A stretch of DNA of 20,792 nucleotides, taken from the NCBI GenBank assembly GCA_947440875.1, contig CANETG010000013.1, positions 1 through 20,792 on the forward strand, given 5' to 3'. The notes beneath the pieces were generated by a model that searched no databases, was not told where the DNA came from, and saw nothing but the letters and a program-made list of their open reading frames with translations. The DNA is from Bacteriovoracaceae bacterium (GTDB taxonomy: Bacteria > Bdellovibrionota > Bacteriovoracia > Bacteriovoracales > Bacteriovoracaceae). How positions within the stretch are numbered: position 1 is the stretch's first letter; every line of letters begins with the position of its first letter. The translations under genes and the position numbers were made by a program. This document shows, piece by piece, positions 1 to 7,681 of this stretch.

Positions 1-655
1 CCGTCACTCCTTCTGGGTCGTTGTAGGCGAGGCGCAAGACTGCCGGATCTTTTTTCCGATCAACGCCGATGAGAACCCCTCCTCCCCCAGTCAAGTGACC
101 TGCTTCTTTGAGGAATTCTTTGGCGTCAGCTGGATCCATGTTTCCGATGGTTGATCCTGGGAAGAATAAAACTTTTTTTAACGGACGAGAGCCGACAGTC
201 AGAGGTAATCGAAGGGCCTGTGTGAAATCTGCGCACACGGGGTAAAGTCCCATCCCAGGAAATTCTTCAATCAATTCTTTGCAAGTCCGCAAGAGTATTT
301 CTTTTGAAATTTCGATTGGGACATAGCTCTTATGTCCTCTCATCGCTCGCAATAAGATGCGGACTTTTTCTGCGGCCCCGCTTCCCGGTTCAATCAGCAG
401 CGACCCAGAACCGATGAGCTCAGCGATTTCCTGAGCGTTGTCTTGCAGGATTTTAATTTCTGTCCGAGTTGGATAGTAGGATGGAAGAAAACAGATCCGT
501 TCAAAAAGCTCCGAACCTTTTTTATCGTAAAAGAGTTTTGCCGGTAGAGATTTTTGGGACCTCGATAGCCCCATGATCACTTCCGAAAGAATTCCTTGCG
601 CAGGAAGTTCGAAAGTCTCTAGCTCAAAGGAATCAGAAATGTCAGTTTCCATCAT
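1..655 (-). CDS. egtD: EgtD-like L-histidine N-alpha-methyltransferase (C-terminus outside window)
   Basis: My own translation of the minus strand from ATG 655-653 stays open to the window edge, giving about 218 residues of a family usually near 320. EgtD uses SAM to trimethylate histidine to hercynine, the first step of ergothioneine synthesis. Family hallmarks are visible in order: LPAKLFYDKKGSELFERI, LPSYYPTRTE, the SAM-site stretch LIEPGSGAAEKVR, YVPIEIS, and FFPGSTIGNMDP. The start ATG overlaps the egtB stop as ATGA, and an AAGGAA ribosome binding site lies 5 nt upstream, so this start is well supported; a second ATG follows directly. It is the third gene of a coupled operon behind egtB. 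The missing part includes the C-terminal histidine-binding lobe, so substrate specificity cannot be judged. The family call is confident. Confidence 0.93.
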   Translation of the reverse strand, partial: MMETDISDSFELETFELPAQGILSEVIMGLSRSQKSLPAKLFYDKKGSELFERICFLPSYYPTRTEIKILQDNAQEIAELIGSGSLLIEPGSGAAEKVRILLRAMRGHKSYVPIEISKEILLRTCKELIEEFPGMGLYPVCADFTQALRLPLTVGSRPLKKVLFFPGSTIGNMDPADAKEFLKEAGHLTGGGGVLIGVDRKKDPAVLRLAYNDPEGVT

Positions 656-1923
656 GCGAGTTCCTTTGCGAGTCGGATCCCACCGCATTGCCATCGCATG
701 TGGGGATAATAAAAATTTCGATAGGTGTGGCGGTAGTGGGATGAAGGAGTGAGGCAAGATCCTCCCCGGAGAACCATTTGGTTCACCATAAACTTCTCAT
801 TGTACTCAGCGAGATCTCCGAGATAGCTCTCAAACCTCGGATACGGGAGGTAGGCACTTTGGGTCCACTCCCAGACAGTCCCGTGGATACCCGCAAATTC
901 TTCGCCGTCATCCAAGACTGCGGCCTCGAAAATACCTGACTCTAAAAAGTTACCGATTTTTTTTTCGTTCTTCGAGGCGGTTTCCCATTCAAATTCAGTG
1001 GGAAGTCTAGCACCTTTGAAACGCGCATAGGCATCGGCTTCGTAATAGGAAAGGTGACACACGGGAGCCTTGAGATCTAAAGGGACCATGCCCCAGAGAG
1101 TGAAATGCCACCACTCCCCGTCTCTTTGTTCCCAATACAGAGGATGCTTCCAATTCTGTCGCTGACAGTAATCCCAACCGTCGGAGAGCCAAAACTGAGG
1201 TGACTCATATCCCCCATGTTGAACGAAGTTTAAAAAGTCTTCATTGGTAACGGGATGGCTCATGAGCATAAAGCTATCGATCCATCTTTTATGGCAGTCA
1301 CTTTCGTGATCGTAGTGAAAACGACTCTGAGACACTGCGGCCCCAATGGTCACAAGACCTGAGGGAACATTAATCCATGATGGGGAGCTATGATCATGGA
1401 TGGCCGATAGAGAGCGCGATTTGTAGCGAGGTCTTTGAGGATTTTCGAAAAAGTTTCGCTTGATGTCCATTAAGAGAAGTTCTTGGTGCTGCTGCTCGTG
1501 ATTAATCCCGAGCTCAAGAATCTTTTTGACGGCAAAAAAGTTTTCCATGGTCGTCATATCCAAAAACTCAATCACTCTTTGACGGATTTCATTTCGCCAG
1601 TCGCCAATCTCTACGAGCCCTGGCCGAGAAATCGAGCGTCGAGAGTTTTTCGGGAGATGATCCCCCACTCCTTTATAGTAGGAGTTAAGCATAAACCCCA
1701 GCTCGGGAGGGACTTCGTACTTGGCGAACCTTTTGAGCAGAAACTGCGCGAAGAACCAGCTCGTGTGACCGAGGTGCCATTTGGCGGGTGAGGTTTCTTC
1801 AGTCACTGAGATGAGGCAATCTTCAATCGACAACGGATGGCAGAGGAGATCGAGGGTCTCCTGGTTTTTTAAAAAATCTATTTTAAGTATCTCGATCTCT
1901 CGGGAAAATTCGACGACTTCCAT
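652..1923 (-). CDS. egtB: EgtB-type sulfoxide synthase (ergothioneine biosynthesis)
   Basis: A 423-aa protein with the EgtB two-domain build. An N-terminal DinB-like helical domain (about 10-160) carries the iron ligands: His53 in WHLGHTSWFF and the HxxxH pair His142/His146 in NHEQQHQE. A C-terminal FGE-sulfatase (formylglycine-generating-enzyme-like) domain (about 185-423) includes RLPTEFEWE, GTVWEWT, LRGGS and the terminal RNFYYPHMRWQCGGIRLA. The family is a non-haem iron enzyme joining hercynine to a thiol (cysteine or gamma-glutamylcysteine) with O2 to form a sulfoxide. ATG overlaps the upstream stop as TAATG, and GGAG lies 5 nt before it. The gene sits between the Rieske/FAD gene and egtD. 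No egtA (glutamate-cysteine ligase) or egtC (amidohydrolase) is in the window, which would fit free cysteine as the thiol donor, but they could lie elsewhere. Family call is strong; thiol substrate is unknown. Confidence 0.93.
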   Translation of the reverse strand: MEVVEFSREIEILKIDFLKNQETLDLLCHPLSIEDCLISVTEETSPAKWHLGHTSWFFAQFLLKRFAKYEVPPELGFMLNSYYKGVGDHLPKNSRRSISRPGLVEIGDWRNEIRQRVIEFLDMTTMENFFAVKKILELGINHEQQHQELLLMDIKRNFFENPQRPRYKSRSLSAIHDHSSPSWINVPSGLVTIGAAVSQSRFHYDHESDCHKRWIDSFMLMSHPVTNEDFLNFVQHGGYESPQFWLSDGWDYCQRQNWKHPLYWEQRDGEWWHFTLWGMVPLDLKAPVCHLSYYEADAYARFKGARLPTEFEWETASKNEKKIGNFLESGIFEAAVLDDGEEFAGIHGTVWEWTQSAYLPYPRFESYLGDLAEYNEKFMVNQMVLRGGSCLTPSSHYRHTYRNFYYPHMRWQCGGIRLAKELA

Positions 1924-3419
1924 TACGGCTCCGGCAATTCAGACATGGCAGGTCCTTCGATCGGAGTACCGTGAGTGTTGAACCGAGACCCGTGCGCCGG
2001 ACAGTCCCAAGTTTTCTCAATGTCGTTCCAATGAACGAGGCCGCCTAAGTGTGTGCATACGGCGGACTTTCTTTCGAAGTTATTCCCTTTCTCGTGATAG
2101 ACGCAATTTTTCGTGAGTCGGTGGCGAATGAGACAGCCCGAGTCTTCAGGAATTTCGTCCTCATTTTTGACGTCACTTTTGGTTAACCAATCTGTGTACT
2201 GATAAACGGCGTTGACGTTTTCTTTTACGAACTCAGTCATGTTTCTTAAGGGAGGTCGCTTCGGATCATAAATCTCCGCCAGAGGGTGGAAACGATTTTC
2301 AATCAGATTCGGAATGATCTGTGAGGCGATGATCGCACTCGTCATTCCTATTCCAGAGTACCCGGTCGCAATGGTAATATTTTTTTCTACGCCTGGGCTT
2401 TTCCCAATGTAACCGATCACGTCCGAGGGCTCGTAAACCTGTCCGGACCACTTCTCAGTGACGGCCCCGACGAAATCAAAATTCCTCCGCGTCCAATTCT
2501 CTAGTTTCGTAAAAGGATCTTCATCCGGCATTTGTCCGGTCCGATGATCTTCTCCGCCGACGATGAGCTTATGCTCTTGGACTCGAACATAATGGTAAGG
2601 TTCTTCAGTATCCCAGAGAAGAACATTTTCAACTTCACGCTCTAGCTCCAAAGCGATGGCGTAGGTCCTATAGGCATGCTGCTTAGTATGAATAGGGAAT
2701 CTCGTATTGATCGGGGTATCGGTTGCCACGACCACGAAGTCCGCTTGGATATCAAAATTGTGCTCGGTTTTGATACAAGACAGGGCCGGAGTAGGGTTTT
2801 CGATTTCAGTGACTCGAGTATTTTCGTGAATGATGACACCGAGATCGATCAGGCACTCGGTTAGTCCCCGCATGTATTTCATCGGATGAAACTGCGCTTG
2901 TGAGGCAAACCTGAGCCCTGGACGTTTTTCTTTTAAGAGAGGTGTTTTAAAAACTGGATCAAGAAAAATCCCACATTTTTTTCCGGCATCATGCTCTCTG
3001 GTGAGGAAGTTCTCGGAAGTAGTTTCACCTTCAAAGAGATAACCATCGACTCTTTTAAAGTCGCAGAGAATGTCTTCCATGTCCACGATACTTGCAATCG
3101 TATCAATGGCGCTCCGATGGCCTTCGAGAAACTTTCTGATGGTGTGAAGGTCATGCATTTTTATCAGTTCGCTGAATTCTTCTTCGAGTTGACAGGAAAG
3201 GTGCGCTGTCGTTCGCCCACTTTGACCGGAGCCTAATCGGAAAGACTCCAAGAGGGTCACGCTTTTACCGCGCTTGGCGAGTTCATAGGCAATAGAGAGA
3301 CCAGATAGTCCCCCGCCGATGACACAAACTTCGGTTCGTGCATCCCCTTTAATCTCAGTAAAAAGTGGCAGACCGATCGTCTCCCAAACAGAATCCGTTC
3401 TATCTTTGATGCTCATCAT
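1923..3419 (-). CDS. FAD-dependent oxidoreductase with C-terminal Rieske [2Fe-2S] domain
   Basis: A 498-aa protein. The N-terminus has a dinucleotide-binding fold with GGGLSG at 35-40 and the trailing acidic residue in SVTLLE. The middle resembles the DAO/glycine-oxidase type of flavoprotein, with ATGYSGIGMTSA near the end of that domain. The C-terminal about 45 residues form a Rieske motif: CTH (Cys455, His457) and CPAH (Cys473, His476), followed by GSRF and a short GPA tail. Proteins of this build are widespread (B. subtilis YhfW type) but their substrates are not established. It is the first gene of the operon: its stop overlaps the egtB start. A purine-rich GAAGGAAG site precedes the tandem ATGs at 3419 and 3416. 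Co-translation suggests a role in thiohistidine metabolism or its redox cycling, which is inference only. Confidence 0.88.
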   Translation of the reverse strand: MMSIKDRTDSVWETIGLPLFTEIKGDARTEVCVIGGGLSGLSIAYELAKRGKSVTLLESFRLGSGQSGRTTAHLSCQLEEEFSELIKMHDLHTIRKFLEGHRSAIDTIASIVDMEDILCDFKRVDGYLFEGETTSENFLTREHDAGKKCGIFLDPVFKTPLLKEKRPGLRFASQAQFHPMKYMRGLTECLIDLGVIIHENTRVTEIENPTPALSCIKTEHNFDIQADFVVVATDTPINTRFPIHTKQHAYRTYAIALELEREVENVLLWDTEEPYHYVRVQEHKLIVGGEDHRTGQMPDEDPFTKLENWTRRNFDFVGAVTEKWSGQVYEPSDVIGYIGKSPGVEKNITIATGYSGIGMTSAIIASQIIPNLIENRFHPLAEIYDPKRPPLRNMTEFVKENVNAVYQYTDWLTKSDVKNEDEIPEDSGCLIRHRLTKNCVYHEKGNNFERKSAVCTHLGGLVHWNDIEKTWDCPAHGSRFNTHGTPIEGPAMSELPEP

Positions 3420-3706
3420 TTTTTTCTTCCTTCATTAAGTCCAGTGCCCAGCGACTGCGGGCCGTTTGCAGAAACGATCGGGACTCATTACGTTGGCCAA
3501 AAACGCTCCCTGCTTTCAATCCCCCGCTTTGGGAGCAAGGCCCGTGCCAGATTCCCAGAGGCAAAGGCGCTTGAAGTCCTTAAGTTCAATCATTTAAGAG
3601 GAAGAATGCCCCAAAAAGAGGTCACACAATTCCGACGAATACGGTCCAGCGAACTCCCTTAAACAAATACCTTCTCGCAACCGATAGACTCTGCAGGGAG
3701 ATATCT
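3420..3706. other. Divergent intergenic region, probably promoters of two operons
   Basis: This 287-bp gap separates two divergently transcribed units. It must hold the promoter of the minus-strand Rieske-egtB-egtD operon and that of the plus-strand subtilase. I see no convincing -35/-10 pair for either. A 6-bp inverted repeat GCTCCC (3505-3510) / GGGAGC (3531-3536) with a 20-nt gap is present and may be chance. The 72-codon open frame at 3444-3662 has no ribosome binding site and no protein-like pattern, so I do not call it a gene. Confidence 0.4.
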
Positions 3707-5674
3707 ATGCGTACTCTTATTATGCTGACGTTATTGGCCACTCTTAGTGCATGCGTGCAGGACGAGGGAGAAGTCGATAGTAGTTCTGTCAGTGACGATA
3801 GTGGATCAACCTCTGGTTCTACATCTGGTGGATCGACCGGTGGTTCGAGTGGAACACCCACCGATCCTCTGTATGTTTATCAGTGGCACTTGAATAACAC
3901 TGGCCAAGATGTGTTTGCGAACGAGGATTATTTACTCAAAACTTATTTCGATTTTAATAATGATGGGAATGAAGACTCCGGCGAAGAGATCGATATCGAT
4001 CACGACATCGACGAAGTTCACAACGGCACAAATCGCGTTCAAAAGTATAGAGGCGCCGGAGTCACGATCGCCATATCAGACTCCGGAACTGATTACACTC
4101 ACGCCGATCTCGACGACAATAATCTTCTCACAAAAAACAGGAACTATTCTTTCCTCGATCCTGATCGCTGGGAAGGATCTGAAGCCTACCCCTCAGGAAA
4201 TAGTTCTCACGGTACTGCAGTGGCAGGGATCGCTCTGGCGGAAGGTTGGAATAATTACGGTGGCCGTGGTGTCGCTCCGGAGGCTGAGTACGCCGCTTTC
4301 AAATATGTTATTTCGGATTCACAAGACGATCACGACACTTCGAATCTCGCGAAGACTCTTCACCAGATTGATTCCGGAGATGATGACTTCGATATTTTCA
4401 ATTATAGTTACGGTTTCTCCCAAGCTTTTTTTACGGGTTTTGAATTCTGGGACTCCTACGATTCTGATTCGGTTTCCGGTCAAGCTGCGGTTCTTAGTCT
4501 CTACCAAGCCAACGTTGCCAACCCGATCACTGCTCTTCGCGGGGGAAAAGGTGCCATCTACGTTCAATCGGCGGGTAACGATTACAATGTGAGAGATAGT
4601 TTAGATGTCGATCCCACTGATGATCTTTATGATTTTTCTTACGCGGGAAATACAAACTCAAGTGTCTCAACGGCGACGGCCTATACGATCGTCACTGCCG
4701 CCGTGAATAGTGACGGAGTCAAAGCATCCTACTCCACTCCAGGTTCTGGGATTTGGGTGAGTGGTATCGGCGGCGAAGGAATGAAAGACGTTGATCCCCT
4801 GATCAGCGAGTTAGATGAGCGGTATGTTCCCGCGATTTACACTGCGGACATTGGTGACTGTAGTTCAGGGTTTAGTTTCCGCTCATTTGTCTATCGTATA
4901 AAAAATGCTTTCAACTACGGCTACAACCGCGAGCTCAATGCGAGCTGCGATCATACGAACGTGATGAACGGGACCTCGTCGGCTGCACCGATGGTTTCGG
5001 GAGTCGTCGCTCTTATGCTCGAGGCAGATCCCAATCTTACTTGGAGAGACGTGAAATACATCCTCGCGATTACCTCTGATCCCATCGATTACTTTCCTGG
5101 TTCGGTTATTTGGGAAGACGAAATCCCCCACCCTGAATATGGGGACATCACTGGATATCCGACTGAAGAGAAATGGATGCTCAACGGAGCAGGGAGACTT
5201 TTTTCTAATTGGTACGGATTTGGACTGGTCAACGCAGAGGAAGCCGTTAAAGAAGTACTTATCCGAAAAAATACTAGTACCTACTTAGGTCCTTACCTGA
5301 CAAGTGATAATACGAATGCATCTGCGGTTCTCATCACTAATAACGACGTTACTGCTCCAGCGACCTCTGCGATAACCGTGACCGATGAGTACCTCATCGA
5401 GGCGATCGAAGTGACGTTGAATACGACTCATACAGATCCTGGTCAGCTTGCTGTTCACCTCACCTGTCCTCACGGAACACACACTTCAAGACTCCTCAAT
5501 CTTTCGAGCGGGATTTTTAATACCTTCGGAGAGACTAGACTTCAGCTCCTCACGAACGCCTTTTTAGATGAAGAATCCGATGGAGTCTGGACCCTTGAGG
5601 TTTTCGACGACACCGCTGCATTTTCCGGTTCAATTACCAGCTGGTCGATGAAAATTCACGGAAGAGATCCATGA
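3707..5674 (+). CDS. Lipoprotein subtilisin-like (S8) serine protease with P/Homo B domain
   Basis: A 655-aa secreted protease. A type II signal peptide ends at LSAC (Cys16), so the mature protein should be lipid-anchored in the envelope. Residues 17-53 are a Ser/Gly/Thr linker. The segment DPLYVYQWHLNNTGQ (54-68) is the usual start of mature kexin-like subtilases, so no I9-type propeptide seems to be encoded. Catalytic triad: Asp125 (ISDSG), His168 (SSHGTAVAG), Ser424 (NGTSSAAPMVSG); oxyanion Asn291 (AGND). Residues 82-93 (DFNNDGNEDSGE) fit an EF-hand/dockerin-like calcium loop placed before the catalytic core. The last about 100 residues (LTCPHGT, SDGVWTLEVFD, SWSMKIHG) match the proprotein-convertase P domain. 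GGGAGA lies 7 nt upstream of the ATG. It overlaps the next gene by 4 bp. Such proteases would suit a predatory or scavenging lifestyle, but the target is unknown. Confidence 0.94.
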   Translation: MRTLIMLTLLATLSACVQDEGEVDSSSVSDDSGSTSGSTSGGSTGGSSGTPTDPLYVYQWHLNNTGQDVFANEDYLLKTYFDFNNDGNEDSGEEIDIDHDIDEVHNGTNRVQKYRGAGVTIAISDSGTDYTHADLDDNNLLTKNRNYSFLDPDRWEGSEAYPSGNSSHGTAVAGIALAEGWNNYGGRGVAPEAEYAAFKYVISDSQDDHDTSNLAKTLHQIDSGDDDFDIFNYSYGFSQAFFTGFEFWDSYDSDSVSGQAAVLSLYQANVANPITALRGGKGAIYVQSAGNDYNVRDSLDVDPTDDLYDFSYAGNTNSSVSTATAYTIVTAAVNSDGVKASYSTPGSGIWVSGIGGEGMKDVDPLISELDERYVPAIYTADIGDCSSGFSFRSFVYRIKNAFNYGYNRELNASCDHTNVMNGTSSAAPMVSGVVALMLEADPNLTWRDVKYILAITSDPIDYFPGSVIWEDEIPHPEYGDITGYPTEEKWMLNGAGRLFSNWYGFGLVNAEEAVKEVLIRKNTSTYLGPYLTSDNTNASAVLITNNDVTAPATSAITVTDEYLIEAIEVTLNTTHTDPGQLAVHLTCPHGTHTSRLLNLSSGIFNTFGETRLQLLTNAFLDEESDGVWTLEVFDDTAAFSGSITSWSMKIHGRDP

Positions 5675-6309
5675 AGAATGGTCTTCAACGTTATCTTCCC
5701 CTTGGCTCGCTTATTTTTGTCATCGGGGCCCTCGTTTTATTCGGCACTCCCCAAAATGAAAAACCGCGAGCGCTGAAAACGATCGACCAACTGAGTCCTC
5801 ACAGAACGAGAAGACCTGCTCAAATGAAAAGAGTCAAACCACTAATGGGAAGTCGGTCGCCGGCATCAAATAGGCCCACTGATTTTTCTCGCATGGTGAT
5901 CCCTAACAATGAGGTGAAGCTTTCGTCCGTCATGGTTCTGGCGAAGAATATCGCGGCCATTCCAAAGCGCAAATGGAAACCAGGGATGAAACCTTTCCTC
6001 TGGGAAAATGGTCAATACGGATTCTTTGAAAAGACGTCGGGTGAAACCGGGGGAATTCCCGTTTCCTATAACACGCGAAACAATCAATTCTATGTTGTCT
6101 CCTCGATTCTCCATGTGAGTGGGGTCGACCCAGAAATGAGAGAAAAGCTTCTCGAAACTGGGCTCAAAGAATATCTTTATTTTAAGAAGATTAAATTCCT
6201 CTCTCTGAAAAGTTCTTCTGATGATGTCGTGAAGGTTTATACCGATCTCAAAAAAAAGGGTTACGCCGTAAGCCTAGAAGTCTTGAAAGATCGTCCTGTT
6301 GCGCACTGA
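5671..6309 (+). CDS. Small membrane-anchored protein coupled to the subtilase, unknown function
   Basis: A 212-aa protein I do not recognise. Its ATG overlaps the subtilase stop (ATGA), so the two are almost certainly co-translated. Residues about 9-25 (PLGSLIFVIGALVLFG) are one hydrophobic segment, a signal anchor or uncleaved signal. A basic, Pro/Arg-rich linker follows (about 30-70). The C-terminal about 90 residues alternate predicted strands and helices: strand NQFYVVSSILHV, helix PEMREKLLETGLKEY, strand KIKFLSLKSS, helix DDVVKVYTDLKKKG, strand YAVSLEVLKD. That order recalls the small alpha/beta fold of subtilase prodomains (I9 inhibitors), and the protease lacks a visible prodomain. A trans-acting chaperone or inhibitor role is therefore a reasonable guess but rests on layout, not sequence identity. 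No terminator is visible after it. Confidence 0.8.
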   Translation: MKNGLQRYLPLGSLIFVIGALVLFGTPQNEKPRALKTIDQLSPHRTRRPAQMKRVKPLMGSRSPASNRPTDFSRMVIPNNEVKLSSVMVLAKNIAAIPKRKWKPGMKPFLWENGQYGFFEKTSGETGGIPVSYNTRNNQFYVVSSILHVSGVDPEMREKLLETGLKEYLYFKKIKFLSLKSSSDDVVKVYTDLKKKGYAVSLEVLKDRPVAH

Positions 6310-6338
6310 TTTTCGCAGAGCATTCCCGTCCGTATTCC

Positions 6339-6367
6339 TCGACAGATGACCCGTTTATCCTCACAAT
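6339..6367 (+). promoter_or_regulatory. Candidate sigma70-type promoter of icd
   Basis: TCGACA (6339-6344, 5/6 to TTGACA) and CACAAT (6362-6367, 4/6 to TATAAT) are spaced 17 bp. The predicted transcript would start near 6374 and carry a leader of about 34 nt ending with a GGAG ribosome binding site at 6397-6400, 7 nt before the icd ATG. Found by eye only. Confidence 0.45.
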
Positions 6368-6407
6368 AGTACCACTATCTTAAAGAACGTTTTCACGGAG
6401 AACTCCC

Positions 6408-7634
6408 ATGCAAAAAATCAAAGTCCAGAATCCTGTGGTTGAACTCGACGGCGATGAGATGACACGAATCATCTGGTCATTCATTAAAGACAAGCTCATC
6501 AATCCTTATCTTGAACTCGATATTAAATACTATGACCTCGGAATGGAAAATCGCGATAAGACCGATGACAAAGTCACGATCGATGCCGCGGAAGCGATCA
6601 AAAAATATAATGTCGGAATTAAGTGCGCGACCATTACACCTGATGAAAAGCGTGTTGAAGAATTTAAACTGAAGCAAATGTGGAAGTCACCTAACGGGAC
6701 AATCCGTAACATCCTCGACGGGACCGTTTTCCGCGAGCCGATCATCATTAAAAATATCCCTCGCCTCGTTCCCGGATGGACTCAGCCGATCGTAATCGGC
6801 CGTCATGCTTTCGGTGATCAGTACCGCGCCACTGATACAGTGATTCCCGGTAAAGGAACTCTCAAGATGAGTTTCACTGGCGAAGATGGAAAAACTCAGG
6901 AGTGGGAAGTTTATAAATTCCAAGGTCCGGGTGTGGCCCTTTCTATGTACAACACTGAAGAGTCGATCAAGGGCTTTGCTTACTCGTGCTTTAACATGGC
7001 CCTCGTCAAAGGCTGGCCGCTCTATCTGTCGACGAAAAACACAATTCTTAAAAAATACGACGGTCGTTTCAAAGATATCTTCCAAGATATCTTTGAAACA
7101 GAATACAAAAAGAAATTTGAAGCAAAAGGCATCTCCTACGAGCACCGCTTGATCGACGACATGGTCGCGGCTTGTATGAAGTGGTCTGGCGGATACGTTT
7201 GGGCCTGTAAAAACTACGACGGTGACGTTCAGTCGGATACCGTGGCGCAAGGTTTTGGTTCCCTCGGACTCATGACTTCAGTACTCCTCACGCCAGATGG
7301 AAAAACCATGGAGTCAGAAGCGGCTCACGGAACTGTGACCAGACACTTCCGCATGCATCAGCAAGGCAAACCCACATCGACTAATCCCATGGCGTCCATT
7401 TTCGCCTGGACTCGTGGTCTTCATCACCGCGGAAAACTCGATGGGAATAAAGAACTTCAAAACTTTTGCGAAACACTCGAAGAAGTTTGCGTGAAAACGG
7501 TAGAAGAAGGCAAGATGACCAAAGATCTCGCTGCGACTATTCACGGAGAGAAAGTGACTGCGGATAAATACCTCACGACAGAACTTTTCCTCGAGGCGAT
7601 CAATCAGAATCTTCAGAAGAGATTAATGAAATAA
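6408..7634 (+). CDS. icd: NADP-dependent isocitrate dehydrogenase, eukaryote-like (type II) homodimer form
   Basis: A 408-aa enzyme converting isocitrate to 2-oxoglutarate with NADPH formation in the TCA cycle. It matches the eukaryote-type NADP-IDH family from end to end: PVVELDGDEMTRIIW at the N-terminus, KCATITPDEKRVEEF, the substrate-binding stretch WKSPNGTIRNILDGTVFREP, RHAFGDQYRATD, LIDDMVAACMKWSGGYVWACKNYDGDVQSD (in part the metal-binding aspartates), and EAAHGTVTRH. Length is normal for the family. It stands alone, with its own candidate promoter and a strong terminator directly after the stop. This IDH class differs from the E. coli enzyme, which is regulated by a kinase/phosphatase; no such partner is in the window. 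Confidence 0.96.
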   Translation: MQKIKVQNPVVELDGDEMTRIIWSFIKDKLINPYLELDIKYYDLGMENRDKTDDKVTIDAAEAIKKYNVGIKCATITPDEKRVEEFKLKQMWKSPNGTIRNILDGTVFREPIIIKNIPRLVPGWTQPIVIGRHAFGDQYRATDTVIPGKGTLKMSFTGEDGKTQEWEVYKFQGPGVALSMYNTEESIKGFAYSCFNMALVKGWPLYLSTKNTILKKYDGRFKDIFQDIFETEYKKKFEAKGISYEHRLIDDMVAACMKWSGGYVWACKNYDGDVQSDTVAQGFGSLGLMTSVLLTPDGKTMESEAAHGTVTRHFRMHQQGKPTSTNPMASIFAWTRGLHHRGKLDGNKELQNFCETLEEVCVKTVEEGKMTKDLAATIHGEKVTADKYLTTELFLEAINQNLQKRLMK

Positions 7635-7639
7635 CCAAC

Positions 7640-7665
7640 GGGGGCCTTACGGCCCCCTTCTTATT
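7640..7665 (+). terminator. Rho-independent terminator of icd
   Basis: GGGGGCC (7640-7646), loop TTAC, GGCCCCC (7651-7657): a perfect 7-bp GC stem, followed by TTCTTATT. It begins 6 nt after the icd stop and separates icd from the ppx gene. Confidence 0.9.
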
Positions 7666-7681
7666 CGAGCCTAAGAGACAG

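Noticed and set aside
3444..3662. 72-codon plus-strand open frame in the divergent gap
   Set aside because: No ribosome binding site, no domain pattern, lies in a promoter region; likely chance.
3909..4592. 227-codon plus-strand frame inside the subtilase gene
   Set aside because: Shifted-frame shadow: Ser/Thr/Ile-rich, no motif; the other frame has the catalytic triad.
6687..7250. 187-codon minus-strand frame opposite icd
   Set aside because: Antisense shadow of a well-defined enzyme gene; no ribosome binding site or recognisable domain.
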